The notes beneath the pieces are model-generated. The model saw nothing but the letters and a program-made list of their open reading frames with translations. It made no database searches and was not told the origin of the DNA. From positions 1-64,000 of the forward strand of contig NZ_KB892769.1 of the NCBI RefSeq assembly GCF_000373925.1: a stretch of DNA of 64,000 nucleotides, given 5' to 3'. This DNA is from Actinopolymorpha alba DSM 45243. GTDB lineage: Bacteria > Actinomycetota > Actinomycetes > Propionibacteriales > Actinopolymorphaceae. A program made the translations under genes and the position numbers. Positions 27,858-36,335 of this stretch are shown piece after piece; positions within the stretch are counted from its first letter, which is position 1, and the number at the start of each line of letters is the position of its first letter.

Positions 27858-29510
27858 TCAGAGCCCCAGGACCTGGCCTTCCGCGCGCGGATCGGTGCCG
27901 CCGGCGAGCACCCCGGTCTCCGGATCGCGGGCGATGATCTGGGCGCCGCTCTCACAACTCCAGTCGCCAGCGACCTCGACCGCGTGCCCGCGTTCGCGAA
28001 GATCGGACGCGACCTCCGCGTCGACGCGGCCCTCAAGCGACAGCGTGAACCCGTCACCCTCAGCCGACGTGGACGTGATCCAGAACGGCTGCTCGATCGT
28101 CTGCTGCACGTCCCAGCCGGCGTCGATCAAGCCGGTGACCGTCTGGAGATTCCACTGAGGTTGCCGGTCACCGCCCGGCGTACCACCCACGATCACCGGG
28201 CGGCCCGCGCTGTCGGCGATGAGGTAGCAGTTGAGCGTGTGCACCGGCTTCTTGCCGGGGGCGAAGACGTTGGGGCTTCGATCGTCCAGCGAGAACGCCT
28301 GCGCGCGGTTGTTGAGGACGACCCCGGTGTCGCCGGCCACCACGCCGCTGCCGAAGTTGCTGGCCACCGACTGGATCAGCGAGACCATCATGCCGTTCCC
28401 GTCGACGACGCAGAGGTACGTCGTGTGGCCGGGGTCGAGGGCGCCGGCCGCCAGGTCGGTCCGCGCGTGCGGACCGATCTCCCGGCGCCGTCTCCGCGCC
28501 CACTCCTTCGACAGCACCTGGTCGACCGGCGGGTCACCGAACGCGGGATCGCCGAGGTAGGCGTACCGATCGGCGAACGCGAGCCTGACCGCCTCGACAA
28601 GGAGGTGGGTGCGTTCGGGCGAGGTCGGCCCGATCGTCGGCAGGTCGAACTCCTCGGCGATGTTCAGGGCCTCCAGCATGATCATGCCTTGACTCGGCGG
28701 CCGCGTCTGGTAGACGGTGTGACCGCGGTACGTCGTCGAGAGGGGCGCCGACACAGCGGTCTGGTGGTCCTTGAGGTCGTCGATCCGGAGCGCGCCGCCG
28801 ATCTCCGTCATGAACGCCGAGATGCGTTCGGCGACCTCGCCCTGGTAGAAAACCTCGCGCCCACCGGCGGCGATCGCCTCGAGGGTGGCCGCGAGGTCGG
28901 CCTGCCGAAAGACGCTGCCGGGCGCGGGTGGTCGGCCCTCCGGCAGGAAGACCGCCGCCGACTTCGGGTAGGCGCTCAGCAGGTCGACGAACTTCGCGAT
29001 GAACGACACGAGCACCGGCGAGATCGCGTGGCCGTGGGCGTACTCGATCGCGGGCCCGGCCAGGTCCGCGAATGCTCGGCTGCCGTACCTGTCGAGCAGC
29101 GTGAAGTACCCGTCGACCATGCCGGGCACGGTGACCGCGAGCGGCCCCTGGTTCGGCATGTGGCGACCGTCCCTGGCCGCGCGCATCTGCTCGATCGTCG
29201 CGCCGCGGGGTGCGATTCCGCTTCCCTGGAACGACCGGATCTCACCGGCACCGGCGTTCCCGGCCGGGTCGTGGACGAGCGCGAAGAGGTCGCCGCCGAG
29301 CCCGCACATCTCCGGCATCACCACCGCCGCCACCAGCGCGGAGGCCACGGCCGCGTCGACCGCGTTGCCGCCATCGGCGAGCACGCGAACGCCGGTGCTG
29401 GTGACCAGCGGGTGTTGAGCAGCCACCATGCCGCGCTGGGCGAACACCGGGGCGACCCGGCGCCGCGACCAGGGAAACGCCCGCGCCTCGTTATCCGGAA
29501 AGCCGATCAT
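27858..29510 (-). CDS. Gamma-glutamyltransferase-like Ntn hydrolase
   Basis: A 550-residue gamma-glutamyltransferase family protein. The large-subunit part has MVAAQHPLVTSTGVRVLADG, GGNAVDAAVASALVAAV, GLGGDLFALVH. The nucleophile threonine that starts the small subunit is in DPGHTTYLCVVDGNGM (near residue 363). No signal peptide is seen at the chosen ATG (MIGFPDNEARAF), so it may be cytosolic, unlike E. coli Ggt. It follows a binding lipoprotein by 50 bp, suggesting joint use of a gamma-glutamyl or peptide substrate. Members of this family can also be cephalosporin-acylase-like. Confidence 0.88.
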   Translation of the reverse strand: MIGFPDNEARAFPWSRRRVAPVFAQRGMVAAQHPLVTSTGVRVLADGGNAVDAAVASALVAAVVMPEMCGLGGDLFALVHDPAGNAGAGEIRSFQGSGIAPRGATIEQMRAARDGRHMPNQGPLAVTVPGMVDGYFTLLDRYGSRAFADLAGPAIEYAHGHAISPVLVSFIAKFVDLLSAYPKSAAVFLPEGRPPAPGSVFRQADLAATLEAIAAGGREVFYQGEVAERISAFMTEIGGALRIDDLKDHQTAVSAPLSTTYRGHTVYQTRPPSQGMIMLEALNIAEEFDLPTIGPTSPERTHLLVEAVRLAFADRYAYLGDPAFGDPPVDQVLSKEWARRRRREIGPHARTDLAAGALDPGHTTYLCVVDGNGMMVSLIQSVASNFGSGVVAGDTGVVLNNRAQAFSLDDRSPNVFAPGKKPVHTLNCYLIADSAGRPVIVGGTPGGDRQPQWNLQTVTGLIDAGWDVQQTIEQPFWITSTSAEGDGFTLSLEGRVDAEVASDLRERGHAVEVAGDWSCESGAQIIARDPETGVLAGGTDPRAEGQVLGL

Positions 29511-29560
29511 CGAAAACAAGTCCTCCCGAACCTTTGTTACCTGGGGTCGGCCGTGAGCCG

Positions 29561-31372
29561 TCAGCCTGCCGATGGTTTCAGGGTGCCGGCGTACAGCAGC
29601 ATGATCGTGAAGTTGTCGGCGTACGGCGAGTTCTGTAGCAGGGGATCGCTGTCCGGCGGCCACTTCCCGACCCGGTCGCCTTCGAGAACGGGATTGTTTC
29701 CGTACCTCTCGAAGAGCGGGATCATCGGCAGGAGTTCGTTGAACGCCAGCGCGACCGAGGTGACGCTCGCCTTCTGCGCCTCGGCGTCCAGACCCTCACC
29801 CGCCTGGATCACCAACCGGCCCAGGTCAACCTCACCTTGCGCCTGGGTGGTCTGCTTGAGTTCGAATCCCATCCCCCGGCCGCCCTGGTTGGCCGCGACC
29901 GGAATGTTGTGGGTGAACAGATCCTGCACGAACGCGAAGTGCGGATGCGGCGCCGCGGACGTGCCCCACGACTGGATCGCGAGGTCGAAGTTGCCCTTGT
30001 CGACGTCGATGGGCTGCTGCGACTCGGTGACGCCGCGGCCGGTGACCGCGATACCGAACGCCGACAACTGGCGGGCGACGTCCTGTCCCGAGGCGGACCA
30101 GTCGGCGTACTCCGCGGGGAAGATCAGCTCGTAACGGGCCGGCTGGCCGTTTGGCTTGAGCCACTGCGTACCCGAGCGCTTCCACCCGGCCTCGGTGAGC
30201 AGATCCGCCGCCTTGGCCTGGTCGAACGCGTACCTGTCGAGTTTGTCCTGGTCCTGCGCGGACAGCCACGCGGGCACGAGATTGTCGGAGAAGCCGGCGA
30301 GATACTTCACGCCCTTGCCGGACTTGTCGAGGGAGACCGTGCCGTTCTGGTCGCGGTCGATCGCGTGCGCGAGGGCCCGCCGGACGCGAACGTCCTTGAA
30401 CTCCTGGAGCTTGTCGAGATTGAACAGCAGCGCGGGCCCGGAATACACCGGCGGCCGGATGATCCGGAAGCCCTCGCGGACCAGCTGTTTCTCGGTCGCG
30501 ACCGGGAATCCGAAGGTCGCGTAGTCGAGCTTCTTCGCGAGGACGACCGGGGTGATGGTCGTGGTCTCGCCGTTGTAGATGACGACCTTGTCGAAGGCCA
30601 CCTTGTTCGCCGCGTACCCCTTGGGATTCTTGACGAAGCTCAGCTGGGAGTTCGTGATGGAGTTGTAGTCGTAGTCGAACGGCCCGGACACGATCGCCCG
30701 CTTCGGCCGGAACGCCTGGAACTCCTCGTTGAGCTTCTTACCCTCTGGGGATTCAAGGTCCTTGCCCGAGCCAAAGAGCTCCTCCGCCCGCCGCGCCCAG
30801 TCGCCGTAGGTCGCGTCCGCGTGAATGCGCTGCCGCAGGATGTAGCGTTCGACCACCGTCGACGGCTTCTTCATCGTCAGGACGATGGTCAGCTCATCTG
30901 GGGCCTCGACCTTCTCGACGTACTCCCACAAGGAATTGCGCATGACGCGCAGGCACCAGTACGTCGTCAGGGCATCCTTGCTGGTGATCGGCTTCCCGTC
31001 GCTCCAGGTGAGACCCTTTCGCAGCGTGAAGGTGAAGGTCCGGGCGCTCGCGTCGGTGTGCCATTTCTCCGCGAGCATCGGCACCCACGTCTGCTCCTTC
31101 CAGCGGTACATCGCGCCAGGAGTCATGAGAAGGTCGATGTAGAAATGGTCGCCGAGGATGCTGTCAGTGACGCCATCCATCAGGTTGAAGTGCCCCTTGG
31201 GCGGGACCTGGTACGCCGTACCCCCGTGGAATTCGGCGACTCTGCCAGCCTTCTGTCCGCCATCACCTCGGCTGCAGGCAGCGAGCGTCAAGCCGGCCGC
31301 TCCCACACCGAGAATCTCCAGAACATGCCGTCGGGTCAGAACCGGCACCGACGGCGAAGGTGTTGAGGTCAT
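29561..31372 (-). CDS. Peptide/nickel-type ABC substrate-binding lipoprotein
   Basis: A 603-residue extracytoplasmic binding protein of family SBP_bac_5. The N-terminus LTRRHVLEILGVGAAGLTL followed by AACS has a twin-arginine-like pair and a lipobox with lipid-carrying Cys near residue 32. Family motifs: FTFTLRKGLTWSDGKPITSK and DVRVRRALAHAIDRDQ. The ATG at 31372 fits the signal peptide; an upstream extension crosses a repeat. No permease or ATPase genes are nearby, so it is an orphan or shares a distant transporter. Confidence 0.88.
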   Translation of the reverse strand: MTSTPSPSVPVLTRRHVLEILGVGAAGLTLAACSRGDGGQKAGRVAEFHGGTAYQVPPKGHFNLMDGVTDSILGDHFYIDLLMTPGAMYRWKEQTWVPMLAEKWHTDASARTFTFTLRKGLTWSDGKPITSKDALTTYWCLRVMRNSLWEYVEKVEAPDELTIVLTMKKPSTVVERYILRQRIHADATYGDWARRAEELFGSGKDLESPEGKKLNEEFQAFRPKRAIVSGPFDYDYNSITNSQLSFVKNPKGYAANKVAFDKVVIYNGETTTITPVVLAKKLDYATFGFPVATEKQLVREGFRIIRPPVYSGPALLFNLDKLQEFKDVRVRRALAHAIDRDQNGTVSLDKSGKGVKYLAGFSDNLVPAWLSAQDQDKLDRYAFDQAKAADLLTEAGWKRSGTQWLKPNGQPARYELIFPAEYADWSASGQDVARQLSAFGIAVTGRGVTESQQPIDVDKGNFDLAIQSWGTSAAPHPHFAFVQDLFTHNIPVAANQGGRGMGFELKQTTQAQGEVDLGRLVIQAGEGLDAEAQKASVTSVALAFNELLPMIPLFERYGNNPVLEGDRVGKWPPDSDPLLQNSPYADNFTIMLLYAGTLKPSAG

Positions 31373-31536
31373 GCCGGAATTCTTTCGCCGTACAGGTACA
31401 GACCAAAAGCATCTGGCGCCCTTGCGTCCCGTATCGGACGCCCGGACACGGCGTTGCCGGCAAGAAGTTTTTCGGTGCCGGGAGGTACGTAACACGGCCT
31501 TGACAGCGGCGGACGTGGACGACGCGGAAAACCGCC

Positions 31537-31607
31537 GCCCATGCTCGTTGAACCTCGAGTAGATGCCCAGTTTTCACGCGGAACTGGGCATCTACTCAAG
31601 GCTCGCG
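31537..31607. repeat. Dispersed palindromic repeat family C, copy 2
   Basis: Begins GCCCATGCTCGTTGAACCT as copy 1 at 18350. It contains a perfect 16-bp stem, GAGTAGATGCCCAGTT (31557-31572) with AACTGGGCATCTACTC (31582-31597), around a 9-nt loop. It precedes the binding-protein gene by about 165 bp, so it is not a simple terminator for that gene. Confidence 0.85.
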
Positions 31608-31643
31608 TCGCGACGTCTTAGACCATGATCAACCCGCTGCGCT

Positions 31644-31711
31644 CAAGATCATTTCGGGGAAGTGGCCCACGTCCCGCGCGGGACGTGGGCCACTTCCCCG
31701 AAATGATCTTG
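31644..31711. repeat. 68-bp perfect palindrome (family B, copy 1)
   Basis: Two 34-bp halves (31644-31677, 31678-31711) are exact reverse complements with no spacer. The left half begins CAAGATCATTTCGGGGAAG. It lies 13 bp after the aminotransferase stop, so it could end that transcript, but a family member at 35955 lies between divergent genes. A spacer-free palindrome of this length is normally unstable. Confidence 0.95.
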
Positions 31712-31723
31712 GTCCGGGTGATG

Positions 31724-33022
31724 TCATACCGCAGCGTCGACGGTCGCGAGCGCCTCGGACAGGATGGCGAGCCCTTCGTCCGCCTCGTCTTCGGTGAGGG
31801 TGAGCGGCGGACCAAGCCGGATGACGTTGCCGTGCAGACCACCCTTGCCCACCAGCAGGCCACGGCGGCGGCACTCCTCCATCACCAGCCCCGCGGCGCG
31901 CGGACTCGGCTGGGTCCCGCCTGGCTCGACGAGCTCGATACCGATCATCAGGCCCTTGCCGCGCACCTCACCCACGATCGGCAGGCCCTCGGCGGCCGCG
32001 CGCAGCCCGGTGATCAGCTTCTCCCCGAGCTTGGCGGCGTTGGCCTGGAGATCGTGTTCGAGGAGATAGTCAAGGGTCGCGCTGGCGGCCGCCATCGTGA
32101 GCGGGTTACCACCGAAGGTCGAGAGGGAGTTGGCCGCGAGCGAATCCATGAGCTCGGCCCGGGCGATGACACCGCCGATCGGCAGACCGCCGGCCGCGCC
32201 CTTGGCGAAGGTCAGGATGTCGGGCACGATGCCGTGCGCCTGGTAGCCCCAGAAGTGCTCGCCGGTGCGACCCCAGCCCGTCTGGACCTCGTCGGTGATG
32301 AACAGGATGCCGTAGTCGTCGAGCACCTGCTTCATCGCCGCGTACAACCCGTCGGGAGGCGTCGCGAATCCGCCCACTCCCTGGATGGGTTCGGCGATCA
32401 TCGCGGCGACGTCCCCCGCGGTCGTGGTGAGGATGACGTCACGCAGGTCGTCGACGCAGGCCTGGATGTAGTCGGCGTCGGAGAGGTCCCGGAAGGGCCC
32501 GCGGTAGCGGTAGCCGCCGTGGACGTAGCTCACGTGGACGGGCGAGAGGGAGGTGGCGCCCCAACTACGGTTGCCGGTGACCGCGACTGTCGCGAACGCC
32601 CGGCCGTGGTAGGAGTTGCGCAGGGCCAGGATCTGGTTGCTCCGGCGGTGGTGGGTGGCGAGCAGGAGCGCCGCTTCGTTGGCCTCGGTGCCGGAGTTGA
32701 CGAAGAAGACCTTGGCGTCAGGGATGCCGGAGAGTTCGGCAAGGCGTTCGGCGTACTCCACCTGGCGGCGGCCGAGGTAGGCCGTCGAGGTGTGGACGAC
32801 GCCGGCAGCGAGCTGGCGTTCGACCGCCGCGGTGATCTCGGGTACGCCGTAGCCGAGGGAGTTGCTCAGGATGCCGGCGAAGAAGTCGAGGTAGACCCGG
32901 CCGTCGCCGCCGGTGAGTCGGCGTCCCTCCCCGCTCACGATCTCCAGTGGCTGCTCGTAGTAGAGCGCCATCCAGGCTGGCATCACCGCGCGGTGCCGAG
33001 CGAGCAGGTCGTTCTCGGTCAT
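31724..33022 (-). CDS. Class III aminotransferase (PLP-dependent)
   Basis: A 432-residue fold-type I aminotransferase of the ornithine/alanine-glyoxylate-2 group. Motifs: FFVNSGTEANEAALLLATHH, ALRNSYHGRAFATVAVTGN, LFITDEVQTGWGRTGEHFWG and the PLP lysine in PDILTFAKGAAGGLPIGGVI (near 262), then STFGGNPLTMAAA. The ATG at 33022 begins MTENDLLARH. A role as (R)-3-amino-2-methylpropionate/alanine-glyoxylate-type transaminase fits the sequence, but substrate is not certain. Confidence 0.88.
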   Translation of the reverse strand: MTENDLLARHRAVMPAWMALYYEQPLEIVSGEGRRLTGGDGRVYLDFFAGILSNSLGYGVPEITAAVERQLAAGVVHTSTAYLGRRQVEYAERLAELSGIPDAKVFFVNSGTEANEAALLLATHHRRSNQILALRNSYHGRAFATVAVTGNRSWGATSLSPVHVSYVHGGYRYRGPFRDLSDADYIQACVDDLRDVILTTTAGDVAAMIAEPIQGVGGFATPPDGLYAAMKQVLDDYGILFITDEVQTGWGRTGEHFWGYQAHGIVPDILTFAKGAAGGLPIGGVIARAELMDSLAANSLSTFGGNPLTMAAASATLDYLLEHDLQANAAKLGEKLITGLRAAAEGLPIVGEVRGKGLMIGIELVEPGGTQPSPRAAGLVMEECRRRGLLVGKGGLHGNVIRLGPPLTLTEDEADEGLAILSEALATVDAAV

Positions 33023-33051
33023 CTGGTGTCCTCCGTCCGCTGCGTACCCAG

Positions 33052-33864
33052 TCACGACATGTCGAGATAGACGTCAAGGCCGGGAACTTCGGTGAAGCCC
33101 AGGCGGGTGTAGAGGCGCGCCGCGTCCTCCGTCTCGGGGTTGAGGTGCGCGAGCGTGGCACCAGTGTCGAACCCCCAGCGCAGGAGGTGACAGGTCAGGG
33201 CGGCACCGATGCCCCGACGCCGGGCCGGCTCGAGCACGCCGACGCCGTAGATACCGACACACTCCCCGCCGGGCCCCGAGGTCCGGACGCCGGTCGCGAC
33301 GCCGACGGGAGCGCCGTCGAGCAGCGCGAGCAGGATCAGGAACCCGTCCGCACCCAGCTGCGGTCGGACCCATCCGAGATTGGGTTCGACCGGATCTCCG
33401 AACGCCTCGGCGTCGACCCGGGCCACCAGCTCCACCTCGTCCGCTCGGGCGGCGCGGACGGAGAGACCCGCCGGGGACAGGGCTGAGCGGACCGCGCGGA
33501 ATGCCTCAGGATGCAGGCCCATGCAGCGCCTGCGGGTCGCCCGCCGGCCGTGCGCCCACCGCACGCCGGCCGGGATCCGGAGGTTCCAGGGGACACCGCG
33601 CGCGGCGAACCACGCGCGGACGGCATCGAGGTCGACCAGCGCTGGGTCGGTGACGTCACCGGCGTTCCACTGGGGGTTCGGGAGGCCGGATGCCATCAGG
33701 CGAACGCCGGGGAACTCGGCCACACCACCGCCGTACGGCTCGCGGGCGCGACCCTCCGCCTCGGCGGCGTCGGCTTGGGCGGTCCAGACGGCGACCGGAT
33801 CAAGGTCGAGCCCGGGCGGAGCGCCCGGGCTGGCCGTCTGACCGGTCACCGCTCCTCCCGTCAT
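33052..33864 (-). CDS. GNAT-family N-acetyltransferase
   Basis: A 270-residue protein whose C-terminal 130 residues are a GNAT domain: acetyl-CoA motif VGVLEPARRRGIGAALTCHL, then HLNPETEDAARLYTRLGFTE. The N-terminal half (GVRLMASGLPNPQWNAGDV) is a second, degenerate domain as in two-domain GNATs. Starts at 33882 (GTG, overlapping ftsY by 8 bp), 33864 (ATG) or 33849 (GTG) are possible; 33864 has GAGG eight bases upstream. Substrate unknown. Confidence 0.8.
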   Translation of the reverse strand: MTGGAVTGQTASPGAPPGLDLDPVAVWTAQADAAEAEGRAREPYGGGVAEFPGVRLMASGLPNPQWNAGDVTDPALVDLDAVRAWFAARGVPWNLRIPAGVRWAHGRRATRRRCMGLHPEAFRAVRSALSPAGLSVRAARADEVELVARVDAEAFGDPVEPNLGWVRPQLGADGFLILLALLDGAPVGVATGVRTSGPGGECVGIYGVGVLEPARRRGIGAALTCHLLRWGFDTGATLAHLNPETEDAARLYTRLGFTEVPGLDVYLDMS

Positions 33865-33874
33865 GGGTCTGGCC

Positions 33875-35068
33875 TCACTCACCCAACAGCGCGTCGACGA
33901 ACGCGGCGGGCTCGAACGGCGCGAGATCGTCAGGGCCCTCCCCCAGGCCGACCAGCTTGACGGGGACGCCGAGCGCGCGCTGGACGGCCACGATGATGCC
34001 GCCCTTGGCGGTGCTGTCGAGCTTGGTGAGCACGATGCCGGTGACGTCGACCACCTCGGAGAACACCCTGGCCTGGGTGAGGCCGTTCTGTCCGGTCGTC
34101 GCGTCGATGACGAGCAGCACCTCAGAGACCGGCGCCTGCTTCTCGATGACCCGCTTGACCTTGCCGAGCTCGTCCATCAGGCCGGTCTTGGTGTGGAGCC
34201 GGCCGGCCGTGTCGATGATGACCACGTCGGCTTCCTGCTCGACTCCGGCCTTGACCGTGTCGAACGCAACGCTCGCCGGGTCGCCGGCTTCGGGGCCGCG
34301 CACGGTCGGAACACCCACCCGGTCACCCCAGGTGGCGAGCTGGTCGGCCGCGGCGGCACGGAAGGTGTCAGCGGCGCCGAGGACGACGTCCTTGTCCTCC
34401 GCGACCAGCACCCGCGCCAGCTTGCCGACCGTGGTGGTCTTGCCGGTGCCGTTGACGCCCACGACGAGGAAGACCGCCGGGTTGGTCTCGCGCCGGGCGG
34501 TGTCGAGGGTGCGGTCGAGGTCGGGGCCGACGAGCGTGAGCAGCTCCTCCCGAAGGATCTCCCGCGCGTGGTCAGCCGTGGCGGCGCCCTCGACTCGGAC
34601 CCGGGTGCGCAGGCGTTCGACCAGCTCCTGGGTCGGGCCGACACCGACGTCGGCGGTGATCAGCGCGCTCTCGATCTCCTCCCAGGTGTCCTCGTCGATC
34701 CGGTCGCGGGACAACAGGGACAGCAGACCCTTACCGAGCGTGGACTGCGAACGAGCCAGCCGGGCGCGGAGCCGGATGAGCCGCCCCTGGGCTGGCGCCG
34801 GCCGCTCGACCGGTGGCGCCACCGTCTCGGCGACCTCCAGCTCGTCGCCGCCGACGGTGCCGGTGGGTGGCCCGGGCCGCGGAACCGTGGTGATCGTGCC
34901 CGAATCGTCGCGTTCGCCACCAGGGCCGCCTCCGCCGGCGCCGCCTTCGGGCGGAGTCCGGGGCGTGGGAGGCAGATCGACACCGCGGCTACGCCGGCCT
35001 ACCGCGAGCAGGCCGAGGATGACAACCGCGAGGATGACGATGACGAGGGCAATGACGACGTACTCCAC
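33875..35068 (-). CDS. ftsY: Signal recognition particle receptor FtsY
   Basis: A 397-residue SRP receptor GTPase. It begins with a membrane helix (VVIALVIVILAVVILGLLAV), then a Pro/Gly/Glu-rich linker to about residue 85, the N domain, and the G domain with GVNGTGKTTTVGKLARV, GAADTFRAAAADQL, DTAGRLHTKTGLMDEL and LTKLDSTAKGGIIV. It docks Ffh (15.7 kb) at the membrane. The usual neighbour smc is not next to it here; a MarR gene is. Confidence 0.96.
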   Translation of the reverse strand: MEYVVIALVIVILAVVILGLLAVGRRSRGVDLPPTPRTPPEGGAGGGGPGGERDDSGTITTVPRPGPPTGTVGGDELEVAETVAPPVERPAPAQGRLIRLRARLARSQSTLGKGLLSLLSRDRIDEDTWEEIESALITADVGVGPTQELVERLRTRVRVEGAATADHAREILREELLTLVGPDLDRTLDTARRETNPAVFLVVGVNGTGKTTTVGKLARVLVAEDKDVVLGAADTFRAAAADQLATWGDRVGVPTVRGPEAGDPASVAFDTVKAGVEQEADVVIIDTAGRLHTKTGLMDELGKVKRVIEKQAPVSEVLLVIDATTGQNGLTQARVFSEVVDVTGIVLTKLDSTAKGGIIVAVQRALGVPVKLVGLGEGPDDLAPFEPAAFVDALLGE

Positions 35069-35164
35069 GATCGCTCATACTCCCAGACGCCGCGGACGGC
35101 CGCAGGACCACGGCACCGGTACGCCGTTCCCGGCTGCCCGGGTCCTGCCACGGCCGCCCGAAAC

Positions 35165-35698
35165 TCAGGCGTCAGAGTCGCGGCCACTCCCACCCGATCC
35201 GGGTGTGTCCAGCTCGTCGGCGGCGAGCACGAGCCGGCGGAGCAGCGCCGCGAGCTGTTTGCGCTGGGCCAGGCTGAGGTGCCCCAGGGCGTCGATCTCC
35301 ACGGTCGACTGCTCGCCGACCGTCTGCTCCCACGCGGCTAGCCCCTGGTCGGTGAGGGTCACCACGATCCGTCGCCGGTCGCCGGGGTCTGGCGTACGCC
35401 GGACGAACCCGGCGCGTTCGAGAGCGTCGAGCCGCTTGGTCATGGCGGCCGGTGACAGCTGGAGGGAACTCGCGAGCTCGCTCGGTGTGGCGTGGTACGG
35501 CGCACCACGACGGCGGAGGTCGAGCAGCGTTTGGTACTGCCAAACGTCGAGACCGTGCCGGGTCAGCGCGGCCTGCTTCGTACGCGACATCGCCCGCACG
35601 AACACCTGCATCCGGACGATGATCTGCTCGGCCAGCGGATCGAGGTCGGGCAGCTCACGACTCCAGAGCTCCACGTGCCGGTCGATCCAGTCCTCCAT
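35165..35698 (-). CDS. MarR-family transcriptional regulator
   Basis: A 177-residue winged-helix regulator: LDVWQYQTLLDLRRRGAPYH, ATPSELASSLQLSPAAMTKR, LDALERAGFVRRTPDPGDRR, then IVVTLTDQG. The ATG at 35698 (MEDWIDRHVELW) matches the family. It stands alone upstream of ftsY with a palindrome-rich divergent region behind it. Confidence 0.88.
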   Translation of the reverse strand: MEDWIDRHVELWSRELPDLDPLAEQIIVRMQVFVRAMSRTKQAALTRHGLDVWQYQTLLDLRRRGAPYHATPSELASSLQLSPAAMTKRLDALERAGFVRRTPDPGDRRRIVVTLTDQGLAAWEQTVGEQSTVEIDALGHLSLAQRKQLAALLRRLVLAADELDTPGSGGSGRDSDA

Positions 35699-35840
35699 CC
35701 GGCGACCGTACCGCGCCGCGCCGTGCCCGCCACCCACCTCCCACGGCAGGGGACTTGTTCAACTCTTCGGTGGGTGGCCGAAGGTCGCGCGACCTCTTAC
35801 TCACAACCCGTCGCACTGACTGTTCGCGGCAACGAGCGGG

Positions 35841-35935
35841 GAGCGGGAGCCGGCTTGGCGGAGGTGTCTCTCGGCTTCTTCGCCGAAACTCCTCCGCCAA
35901 GTCATCGCAACCTCGGTGGGCGATCTCGCATAGTG
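35841..35935. repeat. Composite palindromic repeat family A, copy 1
   Basis: Starts GAGCGGGAGCCGGCTTGGCG and its first 30 bases match 50791-50820 at 29 positions. Arms at 35854-35874 and 35882-35902 (CTTGGCGGAGG ... CCTCCGCCAAG) pair imperfectly. It is followed at 35912-35935 by a 24-bp word (CTCGGTGGG, then GATCTCGCATAGTG) found almost unchanged at 59791-59814. Confidence 0.85.
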
Positions 35936-35954
35936 AGCAACTCTCGAACCCGAG

Positions 35955-36023
35955 CAAGATCCTTTTCGGGGAAGTGGCCCACGTTCCGCGCGAAGCGTGG
36001 GCCACTTCCCCGAAATGATCTTG
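35955..36023. repeat. Palindromic repeat family B, copy 2
   Basis: Resembles the 68-bp perfect palindrome at 31644 over its full length, with a few changes in the left half and centre. The inner arms GGGGAAGTGGCCCACG and its near complement are intact, so it still folds into a long hairpin. Confidence 0.9.
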
Positions 36024-36106
36024 AGCGCCATCATGGCCCGGGTCCGGCTCGCTCAGACCCAGCAACCTGTCCGGCGCCCGAGGTTTTGAATAAGCCACTC
36101 GCTATC

Positions 36107-36175
36107 CGGTACGACCGGGTGTACGTCATTCGAGACAGCCACCACCTCACGCGGCATCTCCCAACGAAGCACGCT
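36107..36175. repeat. Dispersed repeat family E, copy 2 (69 bp)
   Basis: Gap-free match to 18551-18619, about 58 of 69 bases. It sits next to family A and B elements here, and next to other palindromes in copy 1, so these families travel together. Confidence 0.75.
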
Positions 36176-36335
36176 GAATTCGGCTTGCATGGTGACGACT
36201 TGGCACACCTCGCTCGACTTCACGCGCCAACCCCCGCCACCGCCTCTTCCGCCACCGCCTCTTCGCCGAGACTCTGCCCGAGTGCGCAAACATTACACTG
36301 GTGAAAAGTTCGCCGGTGAACTAATCTCCGGGGCC

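Larger units (their letters stand above)
31373..31723. other. 351-bp gap with two palindromic elements
   Basis: No gene seen between the aminotransferase stop and the binding-protein start. The gap holds repeat C copy 2 and a 68-bp perfect palindrome, described separately. Confidence 0.7.
35699..36335. other. 637-bp divergent gap with three dispersed palindromic elements
   Basis: Lies between the divergent MarR and TPR-like genes and so cannot be explained as terminators. It holds family A (35841-35935), B (35955-36023) and E (36107-36175) elements. The TPR-gene promoter may use AGTTC-N6-GAACT near 36307-36322, a short inverted repeat. Confidence 0.7.

Noticed and set aside
27852-30134. 760-codon plus-strand open frame
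   Set aside because: Antisense to the gamma-glutamyltransferase and the binding lipoprotein, both with clear motifs.
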